Source of the DNA: Diabrotica undecimpunctata
Taxonomy: Eukaryota; Arthropoda; Insecta; Coleoptera; Chrysomelidae
Reading direction: 5' to 3'
Length of the DNA: 64,000 bases
NCBI RefSeq assembly: GCF_040954645.1
Contig: NC_092805.1
Location: 14,402,741-14,466,740, forward strand
Below, in pieces: positions 1 through 11,279 of the stretch; the first letter of the stretch is position 1, and every line of letters starts with the position of its first letter. Below the pieces are notes generated by a model. It was given only the letters and a program-made list of their open reading frames with translations. It made no database searches and was not told the origin of the DNA. A program made the translations under genes and the position numbers.

Positions 1-235
1 TCATACGAGATTAAATGTAAGATCGAAAAAGCAAGGAGTGCCTTCCAACAGATGAAGAAAATCCTCTGCAATTTAACCTTGAACTTACATCTCCGACTCA
101 AAATCCTTAATTGGTATGTGTTTTCCGTTCTTATGTATGGAGCAGATGCATGGACATTCACTGATGCGTCTTTCAGACGGTTGCAGTCTTTCGAGATGTG
201 GTTTTCTCTACTCCATAAAAATGAAGTGTCTTACA
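1..235 (+). pseudogene. RTE-type LINE, 3' RT fragment (partial)
   Basis: The plus-strand reading runs from the window edge through a stretch resembling the region after the RT palm in the RTE copies at 8.8 and 12.1 kb: an IEKAR motif, then YVFSVLMYGADAW, then LQSFEMW. Those copies have YVFPVLFYGVEAW and LESFELW at the same place. It lacks the catalytic motifs, which would lie upstream of the window, and stops after about 75 residues where the expected HITNEEV region is scrambled. It is a dead fragment of an endonuclease-RT non-LTR retrotransposon; the clade name is inferred from resemblance. Confidence 0.75.
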
Positions 236-244
236 GTAATGAGG

Positions 245-560
245 TCTAAATAATTTTCTTTGATAATCTGCTAAAGAATCTTTAAACTTGAATAGAATTC
301 TATATATCCTGTTTTCCAAAGTTTTCGATAGATCCTTTATTAATTTGGTACAAGGCCCGTTTGTTATTAGGTCTTTAATTTTGTCCTTATATTGAATTTT
401 ATTCATTATCACAGTTGCTTTCTCCTTGTCTGCTGATAGGATAATTAGGGAGTCGTCATTTTTTAAAATTGTTATAGTTCTTAGTTCCTCTTTGCTTATT
501 AAATTTTATTAGACTTTTCCAATTCAATTCTGGTTTGAGTAAACCTTCTTTCTGGTTTGT
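245..560 (-). pseudogene. Penelope-like element, RT N-terminal fragment
   Basis: Minus-strand translation gives SKEELRTITILKNDDS followed by LIILSADKEKATVIMN. The ADKxxATV motif preceded by a short charged helix is the conserved entry to the RT domain of Penelope-like retroelements. It continues through an NGPCTKLIKD segment and a LENRIYRIL segment before decaying. No GIY-YIG endonuclease is visible. A second piece with a Penelope-type N-terminal motif lies on the same strand at 1885-2048, so both may derive from one copy later split by insertions. Confidence 0.6.
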
Positions 561-924
561 TGATAAATATTGAGATATTTTCTCCGCTGCGCTATGGTTT
601 GTATTTTAACCAGGAGTAAACTAAAAAGACAGACTCACACCCAAGAAAGTTACTAAACTCCATTCGCTTAGCTCGGGCATATTTTGACAGATTCATTGTC
701 GGAAACCTACAACACCACAATTCCTACTTCTCAGTATTAATAGCTAAAGTATCCTACTATTGCATACTACTTTGTTTAAAAAAGAAGAATTATTCTAAAT
801 AGTGGAAGTGTATACTAAACACATCAAATTTTGGGTAGTATATATTTAAAAAATATATTTTAGTTGTTATAATTTAACATAAATATTTATTATATGGTGC
901 AGATAAATAAATATTTATTGTCGG

Positions 925-1089
925 TAATTCGCAAAGTTCGCAAATAATAGACGGTTGAAGCGTAGCACTGGCCATGTTACCTTCCTTGTATACCGTAGGC
1001 CCTAGATATAGCAGACTACCCTGCTATACTCCCAAAGCCGCGACAGCGGTATAAAACGGGAGACTATTATATTATAATTCGCAAAGTTC
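925..1089 (+). mobile_element. SINE-like retro-insertion, 135 bp, 15-bp TSDs
   Basis: Positions 925-939 and 1075-1089 carry the same 15 bases, TAATTCGCAAAGTTC, with no mismatch, so 940-1074 is a discrete insertion. The insert has no ORF and ends AAAACGGGAGACTATTATATTA, an A-rich junction followed by a TAT-type tail, which sets its orientation. I see no convincing A or B box, so it is either a 5'-truncated SINE or the 3' end of an unrecognised LINE. The same 3' end recurs as a 21-bp insert at 27209-27229. Confidence 0.8.
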
Positions 1090-1423
1090 TATTTTATTTA
1101 CTATTTAGTTAGTTTACTATTAATATTGGATATGAGTACGTGTGCTTGGTTGTATAGTAATTTCCAGCCACTTTTAGTCTGTCAAAAAGTAACTAACTTC
1201 GCAAAAAAAAATTACTAAATTCACTAGACAGTTCAGACTGGGAATAGCGAACCGAGTATAGAATAGTCACCAAATACATCTTCTTTTTTGGTTGATTACC
1301 TCGGTCTTGCGGTAATCCAGTAAAAAGTACGGGAAAACCTCACACGTCGATTCTAACCTAACTTTGTTTATGTTTGAATCATTTTTTCCAATTCACTTCC
1401 AATATATATTTTTTTGTTTTTCT

Positions 1424-1454
1424 AATTCCAATAAAACAATGTTTTATTGGAATT
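1424..1454. repeat. perfect 15-bp palindrome
   Basis: The arms AATTCCAATAAAACA (1424-1438) and its exact reverse complement (1440-1454) flank a single central base. No gene lies over it. It is one of several perfect short-loop palindromes in the window. Confidence 0.85.
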
Positions 1455-1559
1455 GTTATGAAGAAGTTGAAGAATTTTTAGAGTTTATTTATCACATTGT
1501 GGAAGATTATGTAAGAAGTTATATTATGTAACCTTTTCTGCACAAATCCTAATGACATC

Positions 1560-1800
1560 TTTGCCATATTTGGAAGATCTAGGCGTTGATAATTTCACTT
1601 AAAATTTTATTTAAAGTGGGCTTTTCATTATTGAAAAAGAAGCTGTGTACTATCTGCCGTACAGATGTTTTAACTCTTTCATCAAATGTTGCAAGGATAG
1701 AAGGTCGACCGCCAATATTTATAGGACATCTTACTATTCCAGTGTGCTTATAATCCTTAATTGTTCTGTAAATAGTTGAATTCGCAACACCTACAATTAG
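1560..1800 (-). pseudogene. DNA-transposase N-terminal HTH fragment
   Basis: The minus strand encodes a helix-turn-helix-like stretch, VGVANSTIYRTIKDYK, followed by a GRPSILATFDERVK segment and a NEKPTLNKIL segment. This order (HTH, basic linker, then 'vh.ff.neKPTL.kiL') is typical of the N-terminus of Tc1/IS630-related transposases. The catalytic DDE portion is absent. It is a truncated remnant; the precise family is uncertain. Confidence 0.5.
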
Positions 1801-1884
1801 CGTCTTGATTTTAACAATAACTATTCTGCAAAACTAACCTGTTGCCTGTTTTATTTTTGCTACCATGGCTGTTATTTTACATGA

Positions 1885-2048
1885 GTCCTGGTTAAAAAAC
1901 AAACTATAGTGATGCCTAATTTTGGAATGGATGGATGAATAACAGCAATGTTTAGACCTTTTGACAGTATTAAACTCTGCGTTACATTTAAATGTCTATT
2001 TGATAGATTGACAACTGTTGCTAATATGTCATTATTTCTATTTAGGTT
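1885..2048 (-). pseudogene. Penelope-like element, N-terminal fragment
   Basis: Minus-strand reading VVNLSNRHLNVTQSLILSKG, then LNIAVIHPSIPKLG, resembles the Penelope-family N-terminal motif 'vhNLS...Lt..e...LsKGLnFap...ip'. Its upstream side is cut exactly by the hAT insertion that starts at 2057, so the hAT landed inside this retroelement. It is collinear with the RT fragment at 245-560, with about 1.3 kb of other insertions between. Confidence 0.5.
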
Positions 2049-2056
2049 ATCTAAAG

Positions 2057-4252
2057 CAGTGGTTCCCAACCTTTTTCCCATGATCGCCCCCTAGACAGGT
2101 TTCACTAGTTATGAATACTACAATCGCCCCCCCCCCCACCCAATTACATTGAAACAAATAATGAATCTATACAAAATATAAGTATCCATATTCATTTATT
2201 TTTACATTTCGTAAAATGATAAATGGTTATATGTGTGTAAAAGAATTGTTAATGGCTTCCTTGGGCCTGGTGTCCCTCACATAATTTCTTTATATCTGGC
2301 TCAATGTTGGTTAATAACAACCTCAAATCCCCTCTTTCTATTATGTCGAGCCTATTTCTTTGTCTGTTTTTCAATATACACATAGAACTTAAACCTTTCT
2401 CCACTAGATATGTTGTGGGGAATGCCAATAATAATAATTTGATTGCATTCCACAAGATTGGATACACTTCTTTTATCCGCGGCCAAAATCTTTCGTACCA
2501 CACTCCCGAAACAAACTTTCAATTTCAACATCATGTCTCAAATCAATCAAGTTTTCTTGAAGAGAAGGACATACCGTTGAAACTTCCACGCTGAAAGGAT
2601 TGATAAACCAAGTTGGCACTTTCAGACTAGTCAAATCTTGGAATCGGGACTGCAGATCTTCTTTCAGTGTTTGAAGGTGAAGGCAGTATGTTTGAAGATC
2701 CTCAAAATCAACACAAGAAGATTTCAAGTTGGGGAATTTGGTCAGATCTCTTCTCTGCATATTTTCTTCAAAAATAGATAGTTTGTCAATGAATGCTCCG
2801 ACTACTCCCTTCGCTTTGACCATATTTATGTTCTTTCCCTGTAGTTGCAGGTTCATGTCATTTAATTTTTGAAAAATATCTGATAAGTAAGCGATGTCAT
2901 TTCACTTCTCTTGTAGTTCTGTACTCAGTGTGGGGTCAGTAGTATTAAGAAATTCAATAACAGTATCCATGAGGCTGAAGAACCGCCTTAAGCAATTGCC
3001 TTTAGAAAGCCAGCGGACTTCCATATGTAGTAGCAATGTATTAAATATCTCATCATTTTCTTCACAAAGTGTACGAAATATTCGATCATTCTTTGGTTAT
3101 TAATTTTATTTACCGCCTCTATGATAAGTGGAAGATAATCGTGCAACCTCCTACTCAAATTCTTGGCAGCCAAATGCTCTCTGTGAATGACGCAGTGAAC
3201 ACACAAAATTCCAGGTACTGCTTGTTTCAGATGTGCAATAAATCCCCGATGGCGTCCTGTCATTGCTGCTGCACCGTCAGTAGCACAGGCGATCATATTT
3301 AATAAGGGAATCTCTTTTTCCTCAAAAAATCTCTTAACGACCTCAAATATGGAAGATCCTTTTGTATCAGTAATCAGACTTCTAACAAACAGTTGTCAAT
3401 GAATCGGACATATGACAGCAGCAAAGCTGTGCTGTCACTCAGAGTACTCTCGTCAAGTTGCACAGTAAACTCTCTGCTTTTCAATTTGTTGCAGAAAAGA
3501 TCTTCGACATTCGCTCCCATTTCATCAATCCTTCTGGAGACAGTATTATTGCTGAGAGGAACTGCATCTGTTACTTGGCCGGCCTGACTGGGTCCCAACA
3601 TAGTATCAACTATCTCTTTGACAGCTGGGAGGATGAGTTCTTCTCCAATTGTGTGCGGCTTGGCACTTTTTGACTCACTGAACACAATGACTGTCAGTTG
3701 AAACAAAACAACTTTATATACCACAATACAAAACTCGGGAACGAAAGACTCCGCATTTGAAGCGACGACAACCTCGGCCGTTCGCTTTTTGTTCGAGTCA
3801 GATCGGCAGGAGCGGTACCTACTTCTCATCATTCTTATCCCACTTCTCTCTCTTTCTCTTTTGTGTGGATGATCGCACAATACGAAAGCTCGATCAAAGG
3901 AAAATGCAGAATTCGTTATAATGTATAATTATAACGATAATGTATAGAATTAAATTGTATTATGATTCATAGCTCTCTGTGACTAGACGAGATGTTTGTG
4001 TTATTATTACCTGCATTGGTATACATATATTTACTTTTTATTATCCTATGGATATCCGATCGAAAGTATTGTATTTTTTTTCTCTTTTATTATTTTTCTC
4101 ATTTACCCATTTCTCGTTTTCCGGATGCTAAACGCCCCCCTTATCGCCCCCTTTTCTCTGTCGCCCCCCATATCGCCCCTCCGCTCTATCGCCCCCCTGA
4201 ATATCTCAAATCGCCCCCCGGGGGGCGATCGCCCCCAGGTTGGGAATCACTG
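2057..4252 (-). mobile_element. hAT transposon with TIRs and 8-bp TSD
   Basis: ATCTAAAG occurs at 2049-2056 and again at 4253-4260, the 8-bp TSD expected for hAT elements. The enclosed 2196 bp starts CAGTGGTTCCCAACCTTTTT and ends with the complementary AGGTTGGGAATCACTG, giving about 16-bp TIRs with one mismatch. Subterminal regions at both ends are rich in repeated ATCGCCCCC-type motifs, including a run of 11 C near 2130, probably transposase-binding repeats. It encodes a decayed ZBED5-like transposase on the minus strand. Confidence 0.93.
2240..3880 (-). pseudogene. ZBED5-like hAT transposase, broken
   Basis: Four minus-strand blocks in order make up a hAT transposase of the vertebrate ZBED5/FAM200 type: a helical block with KLKSREFTVQLDESTLSDST (near 3430), then ACATDGAAAMTGRHRGFIAH with HCVIHREHLAAKNLS (3150-3290), a middle helical insertion domain (2480-2850), and a C-terminal dimerisation region (2250-2500) with a 'FPTTYLVEKGLSSM..K.RQRNRLD' pattern. 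DES and ATDG carry the first two acidic catalytic residues. Frameshifts and stops separate the blocks, and the N-terminal BED zinc finger is not visible. It lies wholly inside the TIR/TSD-delimited element. Confidence 0.88.
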
Positions 4253-4260
4253 ATCTAAAG

Positions 4261-5190
4261 TATGTATACTGATATGATACTGATGGTATACTGTTTTGTT
4301 TTAAAAGAATATTCAAAATTGTCTTATATCTAGCACTTTTTGGACAATAAATCTATTATTATTATTACTTAGATGAATTAATGGAATCTGAGAAATAAAT
4401 AATAAAATATCTGAGATTGCTGTAGTTGTGGGGAAGTGTATTATATTCGACAAGTTAATTTACTTTTAAAATCACTACAAAGTACAATTAGCACTATTTT
4501 GATTACGAAAAATATTTTGGTTAATTGTTAGTTATTTGTCAATTTGTTATCTACGGTTTATTTACATTTTTAATACTTTGTAGCAAATTATCGTACTATT
4601 CGTCACGACTACACGTGTATAAAAATAGGAATAACAATGTATTCGATTCAAATACCATTACGGAAAACTTTTAAGTATTATTGTGTTAATGCATTCAATA
4701 TGCAACAGCGTATTATTATTAGATACACGAAAAAAATTAGAAGTGCATTAGAATGTATTAATGAAACATTAAATTACAGGTTCTTGTAATATGCTCCCGA
4801 TCTATCACGTTGATCAGAGAAATAATGCAATTGTTTTTACCATCAGTTTCAAAGTTTGCTAGTGCTTTCCATGCTTATATTACTCGTATCTTACCCCTAT
4901 CCCACCCCTATATCGGTCTAGTTTTCTCCAAAACTTTTTTTTTTTATTTTCCAAGTAAAGATTTGCAGTGTGTCCTGTTTAGACAATAATCAAATTTGAT
5001 AATTCAAACAGAGAAATTAACATGAACAAAGTATACCTGCCAGTGCTGGTACCTTCCTTATTAAATGTAACTAAGATTAATATTAAAAAAAAATTCCTAT
5101 ATTCTAAACAATATAATGAAATCTATCTGGTAAGTCCAAGGGTTTGTGTCTCTTGACTCTTCTCACTTCCCTGCTGTCCAGTAGGTTTAC
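4261..5190. other. AT-rich spacer, no gene seen
   Basis: No ORF or domain is recognisable. At 4350-4375 an AATAAA is followed by a short (TAT)n run, which looks like the 3' end of an unidentified retroelement. The remainder is low-complexity AT-rich sequence. Confidence 0.5.
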
Positions 5191-5201
5191 CGCACTAGAA
5201 T

Positions 5202-5830
5202 TTGGGTGAATTTCTAACCGCTTTAAATGCCTATCACTACACTTTTTTTTTATCCACCATTCACCCAGTCAACCACGTAGAGTTGCAACGTAAGCTCGGT
5301 GAGACATTGGGTGATCCAAAAATCCAAATTATTCCAAAGCACAGACCCACACCCAGAAACCATACCGGTCCAACCACCCCCACATTCATGGTGGTCGTTA
5401 AAGACGTAGACAAGGTCTATTCTGATGCCGACCTCACGAAAACCTTCACAGAGATGGACATCCCCGTAGTTCGACTATGGAGGAATATATCTAGAGCAAA
5501 CCTACCCACTTCCTTTGTCAAACTAGTCACCTCTAGTGAATTAAAATACACGGAGATGTTGACTAGAGGAATATTCATGGATGGGCTCCGTCTTCACGTC
5601 GAGCTCCCACTCAACTCCAACCCAGTCCCTCCTGTACCCAAATACTAGGGCAAATGCTGCCAAAATGGGCACACCATTGCGGAGTGTCCACAAAAACAGT
5701 ACAGGTGCCCTATTTGTGGTCAGAACCACAAATCCACTGCCTGCCCTACCCCTCAAGCTACCAAGTGCCCTAACTGCGGCGAAAGGAAGCTCCTAAATCC
5801 TCCCAAGAAACCCAAGCTATAATTACCGAA
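5202..5830 (+). pseudogene. non-LTR ORF1 (gag-like) with CCHC knuckles
   Basis: A 148-aa frame ends at a stop at 5646-5648, and the same frame continues past it into zinc knuckles: a degraded CCQNGHTIAEC, then RCPICGQNHKSTAC (CX2CX4HX4C), then KCPNCGE. Upstream sequence has a 'TPTFMVVVKDVD' strand and a 'MDIPVVRLWRNISR' region like the RRM-like fold of Jockey/I-type ORF1 proteins, which bind element RNA in ribonucleoprotein particles. At least one stop inactivates it. It is opposite in orientation to the Jockey pol next to it at 6.0-7.5 kb, so they are probably not one copy. Confidence 0.75.
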
Positions 5831-6009
5831 AAGATAATCCCTCCTTATGAACTGTCTTCAGACATGAAAACTACCTGCTCATCCACCGGCTATGTATTCA
5901 AAAGAAAACCTAAATCCAAACTCCCCTTCCCACCCACAATATTACTGGCCCTTGCCAGCAATGAACTCCCTGATGAATACATTGTCATCCTGGAGGCAAC
6001 TCCCCTCTA

Positions 6010-7535
6010 TTATTGTCGCATTATTAAGTAAATGCTCCCAAATGCGAACTCTAGGGTACTCCTGAATGAACCTTAATCTCACTGGAAACAAAATCCCTGA
6101 TACGCATCATCTGAGCTCGGTCAATCAAGTATGTTCTCAGCCATCTAAGAAGTGGCCCATTAACACTCATTTTTTAAGTTTAACTATTAAAATATTATGG
6201 TTGACACGATTAAAGGTTTTGGAGAAATCAGTGTATAGTGCATGTATCCTACAGCCCCTCTCCTTGGCCTTCCTCAGGAAGTCCACAAACACACAAACAC
6301 TAATATATTACATTCAGTTGATCTGTTATTCCGAAATCCAAATTGTTGGTCTACTAGCTGTTTTTCAAGTGAAGCTTTAAGATATAAAACATTCAAATAT
6401 CTCTGGTATTACACTAATTATACAAATGGGCCTGTAATTATTATTTAAGGGCACCCTTATTTAAGGATAGATTAAAAATGTGAAAAAGAGGTCTAGATAA
6501 TAGAAAACAACAATTCTTGAGAAAGCTGGGAGGCAATCATCAGGACCAGGACCCTTATTCACATTAAGTTCTGATAATTTTAAATAAATATCAGATATAG
6601 TTATGTTGAAACCGGTCAAGATAGTATGACCAAGTGAAGGTGAATCACCGCGTATGTCACATATTTGAGTGGAATAGACTGTAGAAAAATATTCTGCAAA
6701 AAGATTTACAATATCTGGTCCGTGACTGGATTCAACACCACCATAACTCAACACAGCGGGCAAGGAAGGCTTTCCCCTCTGTGAATTCACAAACGACCAA
6801 AATCCCTTTAAATTATTTCCTAGTGATAATTCTGTTAAATAAATATAATTTATGTAGCCTTCAGCTTTTAACAATTTACAGTTGGCCCTCAGCTGAGAAA
6901 AATTGCGATAATCCTGAAGTGATTTAGATAAAAGATATTTTTTGTGAGCTTTCTTTTTCTCAACTATCAGGTCCTTCAACTTTGGAGATTACCAAGAAGG
7001 GAATCTACGTTTTAAATACCTTTTTAGGGGGATAAATAATTATATAGCTAAGTAAACTATATCATAAAAAATATTCACAATTTGATTCAGTGGTTTTCCT
7101 AAAAATAAATTATCCCAACAGAACTGTAATAAAAAATCAGTTATTTTCACATAGTCAGCCGACTTGAAGTCCCTGTAGAAACCATTACTAAACAAAGCAC
7201 TATTATTGGGGCACCTTTTGGTCATCTTTATCTCAAATTCCAGGGGTGGGTGGTGCATACCCTCCCTCAAAAAAGCTTCATATGCCCTGGACCCAGTTAC
7301 ATCAGCATCATCAACCAGCACCAAATCGAGAATATTACCACTGGAATTTACAATTGTGTTGGACTGAAACAAATTGTGGTAGGCACAAATACCAGACACA
7401 TCTGCAGGGCTTCAACTTCAGATGCTGTGACAGCTGGTAGAGGAATTGTTGTAGAACACATGTCATTTGAAAACCATTCACAGTTTGGTAAATTGAAGTC
7501 AAAAGACAGATAATAGTGTGCAGATGGATAAACTT
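6010..7535 (-). pseudogene. Jockey-type LINE pol fragment (endonuclease end to RT)
   Basis: Reading from 7535 leftward: the end of an endonuclease domain (ILDLVLVDDADVTGS, 7300-7360), the linker helix 'KKKAHKKYLLSKSLQDYRNF' (6880-6960), LGNNLKGFWSFVNSQRGKPS, LNVNKGPGPDDCLPAF, and an RT motif A remnant 'LYTDFSKTFNRVNHNILI' (near 6190-6240). It ends at a damaged SGVPxSSHLG motif near 6030. This order is characteristic of Jockey-clade ORF2. Numerous frameshifts are present and the YADD-containing half is missing. Confidence 0.85.
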
Positions 7536-7637
7536 CATGCTAATATGGAATATGTTTCAAATGTATTTTTCAAATATACATAAATGATTTACCAAATTCA
7601 TTAAATAACATTAACTGCGTCTTTTTTGCGACTTTCT

Positions 7638-7773
7638 ATACAGCCACTGAGAGAGTGGTACGGATGTACATCAAATGAACTTTTCAGAGCAGCCGTCTCA
7701 AAAGTCCGAATAGCTATGATGATTGCCGACCTCCGCCGCGGAGATGGCACTTGAAGAAGAAGATACAGCCACT
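7638..7773 (+). mobile_element. RTE 3'-end insertion, 114 bp, 11-bp TSDs
   Basis: ATACAGCCACT is duplicated at 7638-7648 and 7763-7773. The 114 bp between them are nearly identical to the terminal part of the RTE copy ending at 11279: the codons for an SNELFRAAVSKVRIAMMIADL-like tail (20 residues shared), GGAGATGGCACTTGA, then GAAGAAG repeats. This is a heavily 5'-truncated target-primed insertion and contains no complete domain. Confidence 0.92.
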
Positions 7774-8683
7774 ATTTTTTTCTAATAGAGACAATTAATA
7801 AACTAGACGCAATAAACTAGAGAAAGTTCAACTAGGACTATAGTATCACTCATGATGAATAATTGTGGATTTCTAATTATTGAATTAAATCAGATTCTTG
7901 CCTGAACGATTGGTTTTAGACTTACGAGTACAAATTTTCTAAAAAATTTCCGCGGGATCTATTTTCAGTCTGACTGAAGCCATTTCATGAGAAGGCTTTC
8001 CTAGTTTAGCAATCACATAGTAAATATATTTGCTACAAGTATATTTATAATTTTTTTGGAGCAGTGTACCCTGAAAGTAAACAAATGGCTTATAATGCCA
8101 ATTACAAAAAAAATTTATTTTGTTATGCAAAATATTTATCATCTTGAATAATAAGTTTAACCTTAAAAACGTGTAACACACTTTTTGATCTACATAATTG
8201 TTGTTATTTGAGAAGTACGTTATGTATTAGCGATATTGACACTTCCTGCACGTGTAGATCTATTAATGAACTTGGTTTGGCATAAAACAGAATCTAAGCA
8301 AAATACCGGAATTCTTGTATACGTGCAACACTTTTAGTTGTTGGTAAATATTGCTGATACTTTAGTTCTATGACATTTACGTGCAAACGGGTTAACGGGA
8401 TTTTATTTGTGTTTATTGTTTTTCCTAATGAATCATAAGGGGACCAACATTTTTATTAACCTCGCTATCTTACGGAACATCTATGTTCTACATCCCAACA
8501 TTGTAGGTAGGTACGTTTCACAAACTGTAAAGAGAGCTCTTCTTCTTCTTCTGCTACTGGGATGTAGGCATATTGGTTTTTTACTTTGACTGGTTTTCTT
8601 CAACGATGCCTCTTATTATGTTGGGATATTATAATTGCTTTCCTTTTTATGTTGGGTGATGTTTCTCATGTGTGATGGACGTC
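7774..8683. other. no gene seen
   Basis: AT-rich sequence without a recognisable domain. A CTTCTTCTTCTT run at 8538-8550 could be the inverted tail of another LINE end, but no coding block of useful length supports that. Confidence 0.4.
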
Positions 8684-8814
8684 CACGATGGATTATTATA
8701 CAAAATCAGAAAAAGCTTAACGAACAACATTTTCCTTATCCTTAAATCCTACCTTCAGAATAGACATTTTCAAGTAAGGTATCAAGACAAAACCACAACT
8801 CTACACTCAATAAG
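8684..8814 (+). pseudogene. Jockey-type RT, upstream half (split)
   Basis: The plus strand reads LKSYLQNRHFQVRYQDKTTT up to LHSI at 8814, the segment that in Jockey-clade RTs immediately precedes RSGVPQGS. The continuation RSGVPQGSVL is found at 11289 onward, after a 2.5-kb RTE insertion. Both halves are on the same strand and in matching order. Confidence 0.85.
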
Positions 8815-11279
8815 GGTACTCGAGATATCGAAGAGGCACTGAGAATAACGAAAACCAGAGAAATCACGATAGTCCTAGGTGATCTCAATGCAAAGATTGA
8901 AAAGGGACAAAGCGGAAAGTGTATAGGAAACTATGGTCTGAGAAATCGAAACGAGAGAGGAGACCGTCTGTTAAAATTCTGTCAAGAACAGAACTTGATT
9001 ATTACAAACACATTTTTCAAGTTACCAAACAGACGACTGTATACATGGCGATCGCCCGCAGATACATCGGAGAAAGTAGTCAGGAACCAGATACTACATT
9101 ATGATCAATGAAAGATACCGTAATGCTGTTAAAGCCGTGAAAGCATATCCTGGATCAGACGTGGCATTAGATCACAATCCACTTATGGCCAAGATTAAGA
9201 ATATTAAAAGACATCAAAGAATCCCTACAATAGACACAAGAAAACTTAAAGAACCTAACGTAAAAAAATGCCTCCAACATCAACTGCATGTGAACTGCAG
9301 CAAATTGAACACAAACACGAATGATATTGACGAGTACTGGGATCGACTAAAACGTTGTCTACTGGAACCTTGTAAAGAAATACTAAAGACTTCCGCAAGG
9401 AGAAAAGAAGAATAGATGAATGACGAGATACTCAATATGATGGAACAACGGAGACAATTTAAAAACAAAGACAACAATACATACAGAGAGATAAACCACG
9501 AGATCAGGAAGATGATAAAGCAGACAAAAGAAAAATACTTTGAAGAGAAATGCAAAGAGATCGAAGACCTTCAAAATAAATATGATTTGTTTAACCTACA
9601 CAAGAATGTTAAAGAACTGGCAGGACTAAGAAAATAAAATACCACTGGTGCTCTTCTGGATAGACACGGAACTACTATAACACAGACGGACGAGAAAGTA
9701 CAAAGATGGGCAGAATATATCGACGAACTGTTCGATAATGAAAGAGGAGATCTAGAGTACAGATCTCCTCTTTCACGTCAGAAGAAATAATTCCATATGT
9801 TACAAAAGAAAGAAGAAATATTACACGCATTAAAAACAATGAAGAGTGGGAAAAGCCCTGGACCTGATATGCTTCCTATAGAAATCTTAAAAATTCTAGA
9901 TGAGAAGCACATTGACGTTTTCGTGACACTCTTGAATCAAATTTATAGTTCAGGCGTATTAACCAAAGAGTGGTTAACGACGATTTTTATTTGTCTCCCC
10001 AAAAAGAAAAACGCAAGAGAATGCTGTGATTACCTCACCATTAGCTTGATGTCTCATGTGCTAAAGTTACTAAAACTACTAAAGTTACTAAAAGTCATCC
10101 ATAACCGAATATATCACAAACTGGACATAGACGTTAATAATACACAATTTGGTTTTCACAAAGGCCTAGGAACACGTGAAGCTCTTTTTTCCCTTAATAT
10201 ACTGATATAAGGATGCCTGGACGTCAATCAAGATATATACGTATGTTTTATTGACTATAATAAAGCATTCAATAAAGTACGACATGAACAATTAATGAAT
10301 ATCCTGAAATCAAAGAAGATTGACTACAACGACCTCAGGATCATATCAAATTTATATTATAAACAGCGAGCAAAAGTATGTGTTAACGAACAGCTGTCAG
10401 AAGAAATTCAAATTAGACATGGAGTGAGACAGGGATGCGTATTGTCGCCAAATCTTTTTAATGCCTACTCCGAAGAGATCCTGAAAAAAGCTCTTGAGGG
10501 TGAAACAGCTGGAATAAAGGTAAATGGAGTTCCCATTAACAACATTAGATATGCGGACGATACTGTGATCTTAGCCGAAAATATTGAAGATGTTCAGAGA
10601 CTGGTGACCAGAATAGCGGAGTATGAAAAAAAGTACGGTCTAACAATGAACGTCAAGAAGAGGAAATTTATGAGAATATCGAAAACTCAAAGAAATAACA
10701 GAACAATGATAACTCCACAAATAATTACATTCAGGAGATCAAAATCAGAATAGAAAAGACTAGAGCTAATTTCAACAAAATGAGAAGAGTGCTATGTACA
10801 AGGGATTTGAAATTGGAACTAAAAGTTAGCTTGGCGAGGTGCTATGTTTTTTCGACTTTGTTTTATGGAATGGAATCTTGGACCTTGAATGCGACATCAA
10901 TGAAAAAACTGGAATCATTCGAGCTGTGGGTGTATAGGAGAATTCTGAAAATATCGTGGACAGACTACGTCACAAACAAAGAGGTTCTGAGAAGGATAAA
11001 TAAAGAAATAGAAATTTTAAATACAATTAAAACAAGAAAATTGGAATATCTGGTACATATTACACTTGGAGAGAAATACACTTTGCTCCAACTGATTATG
11101 CAGGGAAAGATCCAAGGAAAGAAAAGCATAAGGACGCGTAGAATGTCATGGCTACGCAACCTGAGAAAGTGGTATGGATGTATATCAAATGAACTTTTCA
11201 GAGCAGCCGTTTCAAAAGTCCGAATAGCTATGATGACTGCCGATCTCCTCCACGGAGATGGCACTTGAAGAAGAAGAAG
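8815..11279 (+). mobile_element. RTE-type LINE copy A, 5'-truncated, 12-bp TSDs
   Basis: ACACTCAATAAG at 8803-8814 and 11280-11291 bounds a 2465-bp insertion. It opens inside an apurinic-type endonuclease domain (ITIVLGDLNAKIEKG, RRLYTWRSPADTSEK), continues through a charged linker, and then RT: SGKSPGPDMLPIEILK (9840-9890), a motif A remnant near 10240-10270, RHGVRQGCVLSPNLF (10420-10470), NIRYADDTVILAE (10540-10580), and a C-terminal region ending 11268. The tail is GAAGAAGAAGAAG. Several frameshifts and stops, and a 15-bp palindrome at 9739-9775, disrupt the frame. The RTE clade is inferred from the endonuclease-RT arrangement and short repeat tail. Confidence 0.93.
9739..9775. repeat. perfect 15-bp palindrome inside LINE coding region
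   Basis: TGAAAGAGGAGATCT (9739-9753) and its exact reverse complement (9761-9775) flank a 7-bp loop. In the family the sequence following FDNERGD should continue as coding sequence; here the right arm replaces it and the frame is lost. Confidence 0.9.

Noticed and set aside
173..412. 79-aa minus ORF overlapping the RTE fragment
   Set aside because: Only its upstream portion fits the Penelope frame; the C-terminal part is read through the unrelated RTE fragment, so it is not one protein.
2304..2594. Plus-strand ORFs over the hAT (2304-2594, 2894-3302, 3393-3673)
   Set aside because: They are antisense shadows of the transposase; the minus-strand frames carry all conserved motifs.
3992..4258. 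Pro-rich ORFs at the right hAT end
   Set aside because: Produced by the C-rich subterminal repeats; no domain.
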